64,000 nt of DNA from Actinobacteria bacterium IMCC19121 (GCA_002284895.1 CP015605.1:1178001-1242000); one strand, 5' to 3'. Numbered from the stretch's first letter, positions 24,076 through 33,698 are shown. The notes: generated by a model from the sequence alone, not told the origin. Numbers and translations: made by a program.

Positions 24076-25936
24076 GAGTGCTGCTCCACTCAACTACGCT
24101 GCGTGAAATGTTTTGAGCTGTAATACCGATATCGCTCAAAATCTCACCACGTTTAGAGTGCTCAATAAACTCAAGTGGAACGCCAATGGAATGAAGTGGG
24201 ATTAATACTCCTGCATCTCTAAACATTTCAGAGATAGAGCTTCCAATACCTGCATGTCTAATTCCATCTTCTAGAACAACAACACTCTTATAGCGCTCTG
24301 CCATACGAACTAATGACTCTGGCAATGGCTTGACCCAACGTGGATCAATGACAGTTACACCAACACCTTCACGATAAGCAGACGAGGCAGCTTCAACTGC
24401 AATTGCAGCCATTGCACCAACGCTAATCATCAAAACATCAGCACTCTCGCCGCGATAGAGAACGTCTATGCCATCTCGTCGCTCGAATGCAGGAATATCT
24501 TCTTGCACAGTACCTTTTGGAAAGCGCACCATAGAAGGAGCGTCGTTAATTGCAACGGCTTCTCGCAATAGTTCTTTTAGACGAGCACCATCTCTAGGGG
24601 CTGCAACATGCATTGTTGGAACAATTCCAGTTAATGCCAAGTCCCAAATACCGTGATGTGATGGACCATCATCACCTGTCACACCAGAGCGATCTAGAAC
24701 AAATGTAACCCCAGCCTTATGCAGAGCAACATCTAAGAGCATTTGATCAAAAGCGCGATTAAGGAAGGTTGAATACACCGCAACTACTGGATGAAGTCCC
24801 GTGAACGCTAAACCCGCAGCACTAGTTACTGCATGTTGTTCTGCAATTCCAACATCAATTGTGCGCTCAGGATAGGCGGCTTGGAATTGATCCAGACCAG
24901 TTGGGCCCAGCATTGCAGCAGTAATTGCCACAATATCGGAGCGGGTATTGCCAATCTCTACTAACTCTTGTGCAAAGACTTTCGTCCACGATGTTCCACT
25001 CTTTGCTAGCGGCTCCCCTGATTCAGGATCAATCACGCCAACTGCATGGAACTTCTCAGCTTCATCGGCAACTGCTGGCTTATGGCCCTTACCTTTTTCA
25101 GTAATGGCATGAACCAAGATTGGCGCCCCATACTCTTTGGCTTGTTGTAGAGCTCTTTCCATTGCAGCAATATCGTGACCATCGATTGGGCCTAAATACT
25201 TAAGCCCTAAATCCTCAAACATGCCTTGCGGTGCAACAATGTCTTTAATTCCCTTTTTCATTCCATGCAGAGTCTCATAAATTGGCATTCCAACAACTGG
25301 AGTCTTATGGAGAACTTCTTTGCCCCAATCCAGGAACTTCTCATATCCACTTGTGACGCGAAGAGTTGAAAGATAGGTAGCGACTCCACCAATTGTCGGT
25401 GAATAAGAACGCTCGTTGTCATTCACAACAATTACTAGGTTTCTCTTTTGCTCAGGGGCAATATTGTTTAATGCCTCCCACGACATTCCACCGGTGAGTG
25501 CACCATCGCCAACCACAACAACTACATGTCGATCCTTAGCACCTTGCAATGAGAAACCTCTGGAAATCCCATCGCCCCAAGAAAGCGCCGTTGATGCATG
25601 AGAATTCTCAATGACATCGTGTTCACTTTCTCTGCGATTTGGATAACCAGAGATGCCTCCGCGTTGGCGCAAAGTATCAAAAGCATCGCCGCGACCAGTG
25701 AGCATCTTGTGAACGTAGGATTGATGTCCTGTATCAAAGACGATGACATCCTTTGGTGATTCAAAAACTCTGTGAATTGCAACTGTTAGTTCAACAACGC
25801 CTAAGTTTGGGCCTAAGTGGCCACCAGTCTTTGAGACTTTTTCGATGAGCAGCGCCCGGATCTCTGCACTGAGCTCAATGAGATCGGCCTGAGAGAGGGA
25901 AGCCAAATCGGCTGGGGAGTTAATCTGGCTCAACAT
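24017..25936 (-). CDS. dxs: 1-deoxy-D-xylulose-5-phosphate synthase
   Basis: A 639-residue thiamine-diphosphate enzyme, the first step of the MEP isoprenoid pathway, joining pyruvate and glyceraldehyde 3-phosphate. The ThDP/Mg site GDGALTGGMSWEALNN is at about 148-163. The LGPIDGHD motif and the central TIDVGIAEQHAVTSAAGLA segment with the catalytic Glu are present, and the C-terminal transketolase domain is complete. A leaderless-type promoter lies upstream. The gene end overlaps fadB by 59 bases tail to tail, with no terminator visible between them. Confidence 0.96.
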   Translation of the reverse strand: MLSQINSPADLASLSQADLIELSAEIRALLIEKVSKTGGHLGPNLGVVELTVAIHRVFESPKDVIVFDTGHQSYVHKMLTGRGDAFDTLRQRGGISGYPNRRESEHDVIENSHASTALSWGDGISRGFSLQGAKDRHVVVVVGDGALTGGMSWEALNNIAPEQKRNLVIVVNDNERSYSPTIGGVATYLSTLRVTSGYEKFLDWGKEVLHKTPVVGMPIYETLHGMKKGIKDIVAPQGMFEDLGLKYLGPIDGHDIAAMERALQQAKEYGAPILVHAITEKGKGHKPAVADEAEKFHAVGVIDPESGEPLAKSGTSWTKVFAQELVEIGNTRSDIVAITAAMLGPTGLDQFQAAYPERTIDVGIAEQHAVTSAAGLAFTGLHPVVAVYSTFLNRAFDQMLLDVALHKAGVTFVLDRSGVTGDDGPSHHGIWDLALTGIVPTMHVAAPRDGARLKELLREAVAINDAPSMVRFPKGTVQEDIPAFERRDGIDVLYRGESADVLMISVGAMAAIAVEAASSAYREGVGVTVIDPRWVKPLPESLVRMAERYKSVVVLEDGIRHAGIGSSISEMFRDAGVLIPLHSIGVPLEFIEHSKRGEILSDIGITAQNISRSVVEWSSTLKEEMQFPSDENADRKQPR

Positions 25937-25943
25937 GGAGTTA

Positions 25944-25949
25944 AGTTTA
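25944..25949 (-). promoter_or_regulatory. -10 hexamer, leaderless promoter of dxs
   Basis: TAAACT, then 7 bases, then the ATG at 25936 on the minus strand. It lies in the 18-base gap after the acnA stop. Confidence 0.6.
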
Positions 25950-25954
25950 GATGC

Positions 25955-28603
25955 TTATGCGTTTAAGAGCGAGCGAAGAACGTATTGCATGATTCCACCG
26001 TGGCGGTAGTAGTCAGCTTCTCCTGGTGTATCTATGCGCACAGTTGCAACAAATCTCTTACTTCCAGCAGTAACTGTGAGCTCCTTAGGAACTCCCCCGG
26101 TATTGAGTGCTGTGATGCCGCTGATTGAGAATTCTTCCTCGCCCGTAAGGCCAAGAGACTGAGCGTTTTCACCATTTTTAAATTGAAGAGGCAAGACACC
26201 CATTCCAATTAAATTGGATCGGTGAATTCGCTCAAAACTTTCAGCAATTACTGCGCGCACTCCAAGTAGTGCAGTTCCCTTAGCAGCCCAGTCACGTGAA
26301 GAACCAGAGCCGTACTCTTTTCCAGCCACAATAACTAATGGTGTTCCAGCGCTTTGATAAGCAACTGATGCATCATAAATTGTTGATTGCTTTCCATCAG
26401 TTGCGAAGTTGCGAGTGAAACCACCTTCAACACCATCTAGCAGCAAATTCTTGAGGCGAATGTTTGCAAAAGTTCCACGAATCATTACTTCGTGATTTCC
26501 TCGGCGTGAACCGTATGAATTGAAATCTTTGCGTTCAATTCCGTGCTCAGCTAAGTACTTACCTGCTGGTGAATCAGCTTTAATATTTCCTGCAGGTGAA
26601 ATGTGATCTGTTGTCACAGAATCACCCAGAACTGCCAAGACGCGCGCGCCAGCGATATCTACAACCGGAGTTGGGGTTTTTGACATTCCATCAAAGTACG
26701 GAGGCTTTCTCACATAGGTAGATTTAGCGTCCCACTCAAATACTTTTCCTACAGGTGTAGCCAATGACTTCCAACGGTGGTCCCCGTCAAAGACTGAGGC
26801 ATAATCCTTTGTAAACATGGCAGATGAAATTGAAGAATCAATAACAGTTTGAATTTCAGCTGGTGTTGGCCAGATATCTGCCAAGTAGACATCTTTTCCG
26901 TTTTGATCTTGCCCTAGAGAATCCTTCTCGAAGTCATGATCCATAGTTCCAGCGATTGCATAGGCCACAACCAATGGTGGTGAGGCCAAATAGTTCATCT
27001 TCACATCAGGACTAATGCGGCCCTCAAAATTTCGGTTTCCAGATAGAACTGCCGTTACAGCTAAATCCGATTCATTAACAGCCTTGCTGATTTCAATAGG
27101 CAATGGGCCTGAGTTACCAATACAGGTTACACAACCGTAACCAACTAAGTGGAAGCCCAACGCTTGCATGTATTTAGTGAGATCAGCTCTGTCATAGTAA
27201 TCAGTTACTACTTTTGAGCCTGGAGCAAGAGTTGTTTTGACCCACGGCTTTGATTTCAAACCTTTTTCAACGGCCTTTTTCGCTAGCAGAGCTGCACCAA
27301 TCATTACTGATGGATTTGATGTATTTGTACACGATGTGATGGATGCAATTACTACATCTCCATTTTTCACACGTGTAGAACCAGCCTTAACTTCCTCTTT
27401 ATAAGTTTTATCTGAGAAGTACGTAGGCAAAATCTTTTCAAAGGCCAGCTTTGAATCACTTAATGAAATGCGATCTTGTGGACGCTTAGGACCTGCAATA
27501 GATGGCACCACGGTGGAGAGATCTAACTCAACCTGCTCAGAAAAACGTGGCTCAACAGAGGGGTCATGCCAAAGACCTTGCTTCTTTGCATACTGCTCAA
27601 CCAAAGCAACTTGGTCATCACTTCGACCAGTCAGGCGCAAGTAACGAAGAGCTTCTTCATCGATAGGAAATATTGCACATGTTGATCCGTATTCAGGGCT
27701 CATGTTTCCAATAGTTGTGCGGTTAGCCATTGGGACAGAAACAACCCCCGGGCCATAGAACTCAACAAATTTTCCAACTACTCCGTGCTTGCGCAAGATT
27801 TCAGTAATGGTCAAGGCCATATCTGTTGCAGTTGTTCCAAGAGGAAGTTGACCGGTTAATTTAAATCCGACAACGCGTGGAATAAGCATGGAAACTGGTT
27901 GACCAAGGAGCGCTGCTTCTGCCTCAATTCCGCCAACTCCCCACCCAAGAACTCCTAAGCCGTTAACCATCGTTGTGTGCGAGTCTGTTCCCACCACGGT
28001 GTCTGGATACGCACGTAATACGCCACCAACTGTGCGAGTCATGACTACGCGAGCGAGGTATTCAATATTTACTTGGTGGACAATTCCAGTTCCAGGTGGC
28101 ACAACCTTGAACTCATCAAAGGCGGTTTGGCCCCAACGCAAAAAGCGATAACGCTCTTGGTTGCGCTCATATTCAATATCAGTATTTTGCTCGAAAGAAT
28201 CTTTAGTACCAAAAACATCTGCAATTACTGAGTGATCAATTACTAATTCAGACGGCGCTAATGGGTTAACTTTTGATGGATCCCCACCCAAATCAACGAT
28301 TGCCTCGCGCATTGTTGCCAGATCCACAATGCAAGGAACGCCAGTGAAGTCCTGCATCACTACGCGCGCAGGCGTGAACTGAATTTCAGTATCTGGCTCA
28401 GATGCCGGATTCCAATTAGCTAATGCTTTGATGTGATCAGCGGTGATATTTGCGCCATCTTCTGTACGAAGAAGATTCTCTAAAAGAACTTTAAGTGAGA
28501 ACGGAAGGCTAGATGCGCCTTCGATACCGGAGATGTCGAAAATCTCGTAACTCTTGCCCGCAACTTCTAGATTCTTCTTTGCGTTGAAAGAGTTCTTACT
28601 CAT
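25955..28603 (-). CDS. acnA: aconitate hydratase A
   Basis: An 882-residue [4Fe-4S] enzyme that interconverts citrate and isocitrate in the TCA cycle. The three cluster cysteines are in [11 protein letters not shown] and [14 protein letters not shown]. The four aconitase domains, including the C-terminal swivel (about 680 onward, [19 protein letters not shown]), are complete. The ATG at 28603 follows AGGGGAG by a few bases and gives the usual MSKNSF start. A longer frame from 28672 would overlap the methyltransferase gene and has no signal. It is probably transcribed with the TRAM methyltransferase upstream. Confidence 0.95.
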   Translation of the reverse strand: MSKNSFNAKKNLEVAGKSYEIFDISGIEGASSLPFSLKVLLENLLRTEDGANITADHIKALANWNPASEPDTEIQFTPARVVMQDFTGVPCIVDLATMREAIVDLGGDPSKVNPLAPSELVIDHSVIADVFGTKDSFEQNTDIEYERNQERYRFLRWGQTAFDEFKVVPPGTGIVHQVNIEYLARVVMTRTVGGVLRAYPDTVVGTDSHTTMVNGLGVLGWGVGGIEAEAALLGQPVSMLIPRVVGFKLTGQLPLGTTATDMALTITEILRKHGVVGKFVEFYGPGVVSVPMANRTTIGNMSPEYGSTCAIFPIDEEALRYLRLTGRSDDQVALVEQYAKKQGLWHDPSVEPRFSEQVELDLSTVVPSIAGPKRPQDRISLSDSKLAFEKILPTYFSDKTYKEEVKAGSTRVKNGDVVIASITSCTNTSNPSVMIGAALLAKKAVEKGLKSKPWVKTTLAPGSKVVTDYYDRADLTKYMQALGFHLVGYGCVTCIGNSGPLPIEISKAVNESDLAVTAVLSGNRNFEGRISPDVKMNYLASPPLVVAYAIAGTMDHDFEKDSLGQDQNGKDVYLADIWPTPAEIQTVIDSSISSAMFTKDYASVFDGDHRWKSLATPVGKVFEWDAKSTYVRKPPYFDGMSKTPTPVVDIAGARVLAVLGDSVTTDHISPAGNIKADSPAGKYLAEHGIERKDFNSYGSRRGNHEVMIRGTFANIRLKNLLLDGVEGGFTRNFATDGKQSTIYDASVAYQSAGTPLVIVAGKEYGSGSSRDWAAKGTALLGVRAVIAESFERIHRSNLIGMGVLPLQFKNGENAQSLGLTGEEEFSISGITALNTGGVPKELTVTAGSKRFVATVRIDTPGEADYYRHGGIMQYVLRSLLNA

Positions 28604-28637
28604 CATCTCCCCTAATAAATCTTCGCGTTCTTGAGCG

Positions 28638-29852
28638 TCAAGATACCTTAGCGGGCTCAAAGCGCGCAACACATTCGATGTGATGTGTCATTGGAAAGAG
28701 ATCAAAAGCTCTCAATTTTACGAGTGAATATCCTCGTTCAAAAAAGTAACCAGTATCACGCGCTAATGCCGCTGGATCACAAGCCACATAGACAATTGTT
28801 CGTGGCTTGAGTCTGGCAATTTCGCTGACCACAGTTTTTCCAGCACCATCGCGGGGTGGGTCTAGAACTACAACATCTGCCGAGTTAATTCTTGGAAGGT
28901 GTGTGGCCACATCTCCAGTTATAACTTTAATATTTGTATTCTCAGCAAAATTTCTAGCAGCATCAGAAGTTGCACTCTTGCTCCCTTCAATGAGTTCAAT
29001 TCTTCCCTCTGAACCAACGGAGTCGATCAACGCGGCGGCAAATAGACCAACCCCACCATAAAGATCTAAGACATGATCGGCGTTTTTAACTCCAGCAAAT
29101 TCGCGGACAACTTCGCTTAACAAATTTGGAGCCTTTACATGGCCTTGCCAGAAAGAGTTGTTACTAACCTCTAAAGTTTTATCCAATACCGTTTCATGCA
29201 AAATTGCCGGGCCTTCGCTCAGACGAGACTTAGTTTCTCCGCGAGTAGGCATCAGTGAAATAGAGCGCTCATCGTTATTTGAAGCAGCAATCTCAACGCG
29301 CATATCCCCTTTCCATGTTCGCGCAGCTAATTCAGAAAACCCAATGTCCTTAGCGGCAACTAAACAATTTGAAACTGGAATCACCGTGTGACTTCTGGAT
29401 CCAATAAAGCCAAGGCGTCCATTTTTATCGGTTGTAGAAGTGATTCGAGAGCGCCATCCAAGTTCTGGCCCAACGTTTTCTACTTCAACGGCAATTTCCA
29501 TTTTCGCAATGCGTGCAAATTGTTCAGTGATGACATCAGCTTTTAAGATGCGCTGGCGCTCGATAGTAATGTGTTGGAAATCGCAGCCTCCGCACCCGTT
29601 GCGGTTTGAATATTCACATGGTGCAACAACGCGGTCGTTGGAAGCTTCCAAGACTTCAACAACATCGCCGCGGTTGAAAGAACTTCCAACCGAAGTAATT
29701 TGGATTCGGCACTTTTCGCCAGGAATCGCATGGCGCACGAAAATGACGCAGCCTTCGTGTCGGGCAATAAAGTGGCCGCCATGGGCAACCTTTTCTATTG
29801 TTACCTCGATAACTTCGCCGACCACAAGGGTTCTTTTCATAGTTGGTGCCAC
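28638..29852 (-). CDS. TRAM-domain class I SAM-dependent RNA methyltransferase (TrmA/RumA family)
   Basis: A 404-residue RNA uridine-5-methyltransferase. An N-terminal TRAM RNA-binding domain (about 8-65) is followed by four-cysteine positions ([16 protein letters not shown], about 78-93, with a further Cys in VSNCLV) that may bind an Fe-S cluster. The SAM domain holds [15 protein letters not shown], the [11 protein letters not shown] motif, and the nucleophilic Cys in [16 protein letters not shown] target (tRNA U54 or 23S rRNA) is undecided. The start is GTG with a leaderless promoter. It is divergent from trkA, with only 32 bases between the starts. Confidence 0.9.
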   Translation of the reverse strand: MAPTMKRTLVVGEVIEVTIEKVAHGGHFIARHEGCVIFVRHAIPGEKCRIQITSVGSSFNRGDVVEVLEASNDRVVAPCEYSNRNGCGGCDFQHITIERQRILKADVITEQFARIAKMEIAVEVENVGPELGWRSRITSTTDKNGRLGFIGSRSHTVIPVSNCLVAAKDIGFSELAARTWKGDMRVEIAASNNDERSISLMPTRGETKSRLSEGPAILHETVLDKTLEVSNNSFWQGHVKAPNLLSEVVREFAGVKNADHVLDLYGGVGLFAAALIDSVGSEGRIELIEGSKSATSDAARNFAENTNIKVITGDVATHLPRINSADVVVLDPPRDGAGKTVVSEIARLKPRTIVYVACDPAALARDTGYFFERGYSLVKLRAFDLFPMTHHIECVARFEPAKVS

Positions 29853-29859
29853 GGAACTA

Positions 29860-29865
29860 ACCTTA
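29860..29865 (-). promoter_or_regulatory. -10 hexamer, leaderless promoter of the TRAM methyltransferase
   Basis: TAAGGT, then 7 bases, then the GTG at 29852 on the minus strand. It lies 6 bases from the -10 of the divergent trkA promoter. Confidence 0.6.
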
Positions 29866-29871
29866 TGGGTG

Positions 29872-29877
29872 TAAGTT
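29872..29877 (+). promoter_or_regulatory. -10 hexamer, leaderless promoter of the trkA pair
   Basis: TAAGTT, then 7 bases, then the ATG at 29885, with no ribosome-binding site. Confidence 0.6.
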
Positions 29878-29884
29878 AATACAT

Positions 29885-30553
29885 ATGCACGTAGTCATCA
29901 TGGGATGCGGTCGAGTCGGCTCTTCACTAGCCACTGATCTTGAAGCCGCTGGCCACACCGTTGCTGTCATTGACCAAGCACGTGAGGCTTTTCGTCGCTT
30001 AGGTCCAAACTTCAAGGGCAAGACAGTCACAGGCGTTGGCTTTGACCGAGATGTTCTGCGTGAAGCTGGAATTCAAGATGCCGATGCTTTTGCTGCTGTC
30101 AGTAATGGTGACAATTCAAATATTTTGGCTGCACGTGTTGCTCGTGAAACTTATGGCGTTCAAAATGTTGTTGCTCGTATTTATGATCCTGGCCGCGCTG
30201 AAATTTACCAGCGCTTAGGAATTCCAACGGTTGCAACAGTTCTTTGGGCAACAGATCAGATTTTACGTAGGCTGCTTCCAGAAGGTTCACGTTCAGAATG
30301 GCGCGATGCCAGCGGAACCGTGCAGCTTTGTGAAATGCACCCACACAATGATTGGTATGGTCGCCAGATCCTTCTTATCGATGAGCTCACTCCAGCACGT
30401 GTTGCATTTATTACGCGCCTTGGTGTTGGCCTTATTCCAGACCAACACACTGTTTTGCAGCAAGGCGATCTCATCCATGTAATGGTGGGCGATGAAGACA
30501 TTGCCAAGACTGAAGAAATTCTTGCCAATACACCAGATGGAGAGCGTCAATGA
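29885..30553 (+). CDS. trkA: TrkA-family potassium uptake regulator (CeoB-like)
   Basis: A 222-residue cytosolic regulatory subunit with an RCK_N Rossmann domain (GCGRVGSSLATDLEAAGH, about residues 6-23) that binds NAD(H) or ATP, and an RCK_C domain from about 135. Such proteins gate a TrkH/KtrB pore. No pore subunit is visible in the window. It corresponds to ceoB (Rv2691) and overlaps its paralogue by four bases. Confidence 0.92.
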   Translation: MHVVIMGCGRVGSSLATDLEAAGHTVAVIDQAREAFRRLGPNFKGKTVTGVGFDRDVLREAGIQDADAFAAVSNGDNSNILAARVARETYGVQNVVARIYDPGRAEIYQRLGIPTVATVLWATDQILRRLLPEGSRSEWRDASGTVQLCEMHPHNDWYGRQILLIDELTPARVAFITRLGVGLIPDQHTVLQQGDLIHVMVGDEDIAKTEEILANTPDGERQ

Positions 30554-31209
30554 GAGTTGCAATCGCTGGTGCAGGAAATGTGGGTCGTGCCATCGCGCGC
30601 GAACTTCTAGATAATGGACATCAAGTTTTACTGATTGATAAAGATCCCAAAGCCCTAAAACTTGAGAGCGTCCCAGATGCTGAATGGTTGATGGCAGATG
30701 CTTGTGAGATCACATCTTTAGATAATGCCCACCTCAATACATGCCAAGTTTTAGTTGCTGCCACAGGTGATGACAAAGCTAATTTGGTGACATCGCTACT
30801 GGGCAAGACTGAATATGGTGTGCCACGTGTTGTTGCACGAATTAACCACCCAAAGAATGAATGGCTCTTTGACTCTTCTTGGGGCGTGGACGTAGCGGTA
30901 TCAACTCCTCGCATCATTGCAGCCCTTGTTGAAGAAGCGGTAAGTGTTGGTGATGTTGTTTGCTTATTCTCATTCAAAAAGGGTCAAGCAAATCTTGTGG
31001 AGTTAACTCTTCCTGATGGATCATCATGCATTGGTAAAACGGTAGAAGAAATTGAACTTCCAGAAGATGCAGCCCTCGCCGCGATTGTTCGTGATGGCCG
31101 TGTTATCACAGCTAAAGCACATGATGTTTTTGCTGCTGGAGATGAGCTTTTGTTTGTCGCTTCCTCAGATGCCGAAGCCCGCATCAAATCCTGCTTTATA
31201 ACTAGCTAG
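30550..31209 (+). CDS. trkA: TrkA-family potassium uptake regulator, second copy (CeoC-like)
   Basis: A 219-residue paralogue of the gene before it. The nucleotide-binding loop GAGNVGRAIARELLDNGH lies at about 6-23, and an RCK_C domain follows at about 140-217 (LVELTLPDGSSCIGKTVEEI). Two such proteins commonly pair as heteromers around one channel. It is coupled to the first copy by ATGA and ends convergently with DUF3159, overlapping 8 bases. Confidence 0.92.
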   Translation: MRVAIAGAGNVGRAIARELLDNGHQVLLIDKDPKALKLESVPDAEWLMADACEITSLDNAHLNTCQVLVAATGDDKANLVTSLLGKTEYGVPRVVARINHPKNEWLFDSSWGVDVAVSTPRIIAALVEEAVSVGDVVCLFSFKKGQANLVELTLPDGSSCIGKTVEEIELPEDAALAAIVRDGRVITAKAHDVFAAGDELLFVASSDAEARIKSCFITS

Positions 31210-31819
31210 ATTTAATCACAGGTGGAGCGGTTTTAATCACAAGCCAACTCCCGTAGGCAGCAGCAAAAAATAATGGATAACCCATCGCAAGATTGACTGT
31301 GCCTAACAAGTTCACATTTCCACTTCGATAAATTGGATATTGAACCGCAATGCGGGAAAAGAACATAGCTACCCAGATCCAACTAGCGCGCGTGTAAACC
31401 TTTTTACGCTCCGGATTTTTGCGCCATTCAAAATTTTCACCTAGTAATGGGCCTAGAACAATTCCCAATAATGGCCATCCCACCAAATTTGCAATCAAAT
31501 ACGCGCTGCCATATGCAAGATTTGTTAGCAATTTCGGAATATAAAAGTCAGAAGCATTGCCGGAGCGATTGGCAAAGTAAGCACAAATCAAAACACCCAA
31601 AATACCTGAGATTGAGTGCTGAATCGTGTCCTTTTTTGCCAAACGGACAATTGCTAAACAGATTGAGAGACTTAAAGCTGCGACGATTGCTTCACGCAGA
31701 TTGTTTCTAAGATTAAAAGTAACTAGGAAAACTACGGCAGGAAGACCCGAGTCAATGAGACCCTTTTTTCCACCAAGAGCTTTTATTACTGTCTCTTTGT
31801 CTTGATTATGTTCGCTCAT
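31202..31819 (-). CDS. DUF3159 membrane protein
   Basis: A 205-residue protein with five or six predicted membrane helices, recognised as DUF3159 from its place beside dut and the trkA pair and from the KKGLIDSGLPAVVFLVTF start. Function is unknown. It follows dut with a four-base ATGA overlap and ends facing the second trkA gene. Order matches mycobacterial Rv2693c-Rv2697c with the intervening OB-fold and DUF3710 genes missing. Confidence 0.85.
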   Translation of the reverse strand: MSEHNQDKETVIKALGGKKGLIDSGLPAVVFLVTFNLRNNLREAIVAALSLSICLAIVRLAKKDTIQHSISGILGVLICAYFANRSGNASDFYIPKLLTNLAYGSAYLIANLVGWPLLGIVLGPLLGENFEWRKNPERKKVYTRASWIWVAMFFSRIAVQYPIYRSGNVNLLGTVNLAMGYPLFFAAAYGSWLVIKTAPPVIKSS

Positions 31820-32259
31820 GCCACACCCGTTGAACCAAAACCATCACTGCCTCGACCAGAGCCAGGCAGTTCCTCTACTTCAATAAACTCGGCTCTTTCG
31901 ACTTGTTGAATGACTAATTGGGCAATGCGATCGCCTTTCTTAAAGGAAACTGAATCTTTGGGATCATGATTAATTAAAATACACGCGATTTCACCGCGAT
32001 AACCCGCATCAACTGTGCCGGGTGTGTTGACTAATGTGACTCCATGTTTAATTGCTAAACCTGATCGAGGGTGCACTAAAGCCACATAGCCATCAGGTAG
32101 TGCAATTGATATGCCAGTTGGAATGAGAGAGCGCTCCCCTGGGGCCAATGTAAAATCTTTTGTAGTTACTAGATCAGCTCCAGCATCGCCACCTTTTGCA
32201 TAGTGCGGAAGTGGAACCGATGGATCCAAGCGCTTGATTAAAACTTTTAGTTGGCTCAT
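31816..32259 (-). CDS. dut: dUTP diphosphatase
   Basis: A 147-residue trimeric dUTPase that hydrolyses dUTP to dUMP, keeping uracil out of DNA. The five conserved motifs are visible, among them AGADLVT (about 26-32), HPRSGLAIKHG (about 62-72), NTPGTVDAGYRGE (about 78-90) and the C-terminal GSGRGSDGFGSTG phosphate arm, which closes the active site of the neighbouring subunit. It is coupled to DUF3159 and directly preceded by a thioesterase gene, sharing one transcript. Confidence 0.95.
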   Translation of the reverse strand: MSQLKVLIKRLDPSVPLPHYAKGGDAGADLVTTKDFTLAPGERSLIPTGISIALPDGYVALVHPRSGLAIKHGVTLVNTPGTVDAGYRGEIACILINHDPKDSVSFKKGDRIAQLVIQQVERAEFIEVEELPGSGRGSDGFGSTGVA

Positions 32260-32844
32260 TTAAGGATTAATCTCAAAATCTGGATCAACGAAGGCAAGGA
32301 TTTCAGGACTTTTAGAAATGTGATCTAAGTACTCTTTAGGTGCATTATTGAGAAAGTGGTCCATCGGAACTATTACAAAGAGCGCAGCTGCCCTCACAGC
32401 AAGAGGCCCATCAGGAGTGTTCAATCGTCCTTCGGCAGATGAATACACCTTGCGATTTACTTGACCAGTTATTTTGGCAGTGATGTGCAGAGTGGAACCC
32501 ATTGGAACAGGCTTTAAGAAATCTGTTTCTAGGCGTGCAGTAACTGCAGGTGCACGGAGTAACCACATTAATTTTCCAAGAGCTTCATCAAAGGCAAGAG
32601 AGAGTAAACCTCCGTGAGCTAAACCAGGTGCACCTTGGTGATTTTCTGTAACAGTAAATTGCGCAGTAATGTCGGCACCTTCACCTGCATATGCAACAAG
32701 ATGTAAGCCAGTTGGATGTAGTTCACCGCAACCGAAGCAGTGACCAAAATGTGAAGGAATCTTTGAGCCAACTGGCGGAGCTTTCGGATGTCGCTCTGGA
32801 ATGATGGCACCCTGCGGTGGCACTGTTGAAGCGATACGGCTCAT
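32260..32844 (-). CDS. PaaI-family thioesterase (hotdog fold)
   Basis: A 194-residue acyl-CoA thioesterase. The hotdog core has GAPGLAHGGLLSLAFDEALG (HGG and catalytic Asp/Glu region, about 85-104). The N-terminal part has an unusual Cys-X2-Cys pair in HFGHCFGCGELHPTG that could bind metal. ATG 32844 is preferred over an upstream start at 32925, because a TANNNT hexamer stands 7 bases before it and the extra residues would overlap the divergent gene. It leads the operon with dut. Confidence 0.82.
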   Translation of the reverse strand: MSRIASTVPPQGAIIPERHPKAPPVGSKIPSHFGHCFGCGELHPTGLHLVAYAGEGADITAQFTVTENHQGAPGLAHGGLLSLAFDEALGKLMWLLRAPAVTARLETDFLKPVPMGSTLHITAKITGQVNRKVYSSAEGRLNTPDGPLAVRAAALFVIVPMDHFLNNAPKEYLDHISKSPEILAFVDPDFEINP

Positions 32845-32851
32845 GAAGCAA

Positions 32852-32857
32852 AGACTA
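32852..32857 (-). promoter_or_regulatory. -10 hexamer, leaderless promoter of the thioesterase-dut operon
   Basis: TAGTCT, then 7 bases, then the ATG at 32844 on the minus strand, 5 bases from the divergent -10. Confidence 0.6.
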
Positions 32858-32862
32858 TCCGA

Positions 32863-32868
32863 TAGCGT
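32863..32868 (+). promoter_or_regulatory. -10 hexamer, leaderless promoter of DUF3093
   Basis: TAGCGT, then 7 bases, then the ATG at 32876. Confidence 0.6.
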
Positions 32869-32875
32869 ATGACCT

Positions 32876-33310
32876 ATGCGATACCGCGAAGTGATCCGTA
32901 TGCCACTCTGGCTACTCGCACTCATTTACTTCTTTTTTCTCTCATTTGTTCTCTCAGTGTGGGCAGCCTTAGGAAACTCAGCTGCGCTCATCACCTTTCT
33001 AGTTCTCAGCGTCCTGTTGGTTTTAATCGCGTTCGGTACGCGCTTGATTATTCACGTGAACGAGTCTGAACTCATGGTGGGCCGAGCTCACATTGAATTG
33101 AGATATGTAGGTGAAGTCACAGAATTAGATAGCGCAGCTATGAAAGCCATTAGATCTCGAGATGCAAACCCCATAGCTTTCTTAGCAATCAGGTTCTGGA
33201 CATCAACTGGTGTGAAAGTTGAAATCATTGATAAACGAGATGAAACGCCTTATTGGTTAATTACTAGTAATAAGGCGAATCAACTGGCTAAAGCTTTAAG
33301 AGCTAATTAA
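32876..33310 (+). CDS. DUF3093 membrane protein
   Basis: A 144-residue protein of the actinobacterial DUF3093 family (Rv2698 in mycobacteria), with two membrane helices at about 9-30 and 34-57 and a cytosolic PH-like C-terminal domain ending in a short helix (KANQLAKALRAN). Function unknown. It is transcribed away from the thioesterase-dut operon. Its TAA interlocks with the stop of the convergent DUF4193 gene. Confidence 0.85.
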   Translation: MRYREVIRMPLWLLALIYFFFLSFVLSVWAALGNSAALITFLVLSVLLVLIAFGTRLIIHVNESELMVGRAHIELRYVGEVTELDSAAMKAIRSRDANPIAFLAIRFWTSTGVKVEIIDKRDETPYWLITSNKANQLAKALRAN

Positions 33311-33603
33311 TTACACTCTTTACAAACAGCTTTGGCGCCTTCGCCTTTTGCAAGCTGGGTGATGTGATGCACAAGGAAACAGCGTGAACATGTGAATTCA
33401 TCAACTTGCTTTGGTACTACTCGAACTGCCAATTCTTCACCTGATAAATCTGCACCAGGTAGCTCTAGACTTTCAGCAGCTTCTGCTTCATCAACATCGA
33501 TCTGGCCGGATTGAGCATCGACACGTTTAGCTTTTAATTCTTCTAACGACTCTTCATGTAGTTCTTCATCGGTTTTTCTGGGTGTGTCGTAATCTGTTGC
33601 CAT
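33307..33603 (-). CDS. DUF4193 zinc-ribbon-like protein
   Basis: A 98-residue acidic protein conserved in Actinobacteria (Rv2699c). Two Cys-X2-Cys pairs, CSRC (about 72-75) and CKEC at the very C-terminus, form a likely zinc ribbon; the first half is strongly acidic. Function is unknown, though the family is broadly conserved. ATG 33603 is chosen because a GAGGTGAG ribosome-binding site precedes it; an upstream start at 33660 has none. Confidence 0.85.
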   Translation of the reverse strand: MATDYDTPRKTDEELHEESLEELKAKRVDAQSGQIDVDEAEAAESLELPGADLSGEELAVRVVPKQVDEFTCSRCFLVHHITQLAKGEGAKAVCKECN

Positions 33604-33698
33604 TGCTCTCACCTCGATTCCATACTTGACTAGTTCCTGCGGGCGCATCATGGCGCACATCAGCCTTTACTGTTGCTATAACGCTCGGCGTGTCGGGG

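Noticed and set aside
28604-28672. Upstream ATG at 28672 as the acnA start
   Set aside because: It would overlap the methyltransferase gene by 35 bases and lacks a signal, whereas ATG 28603 has AGGGGAG in front and gives the family start.
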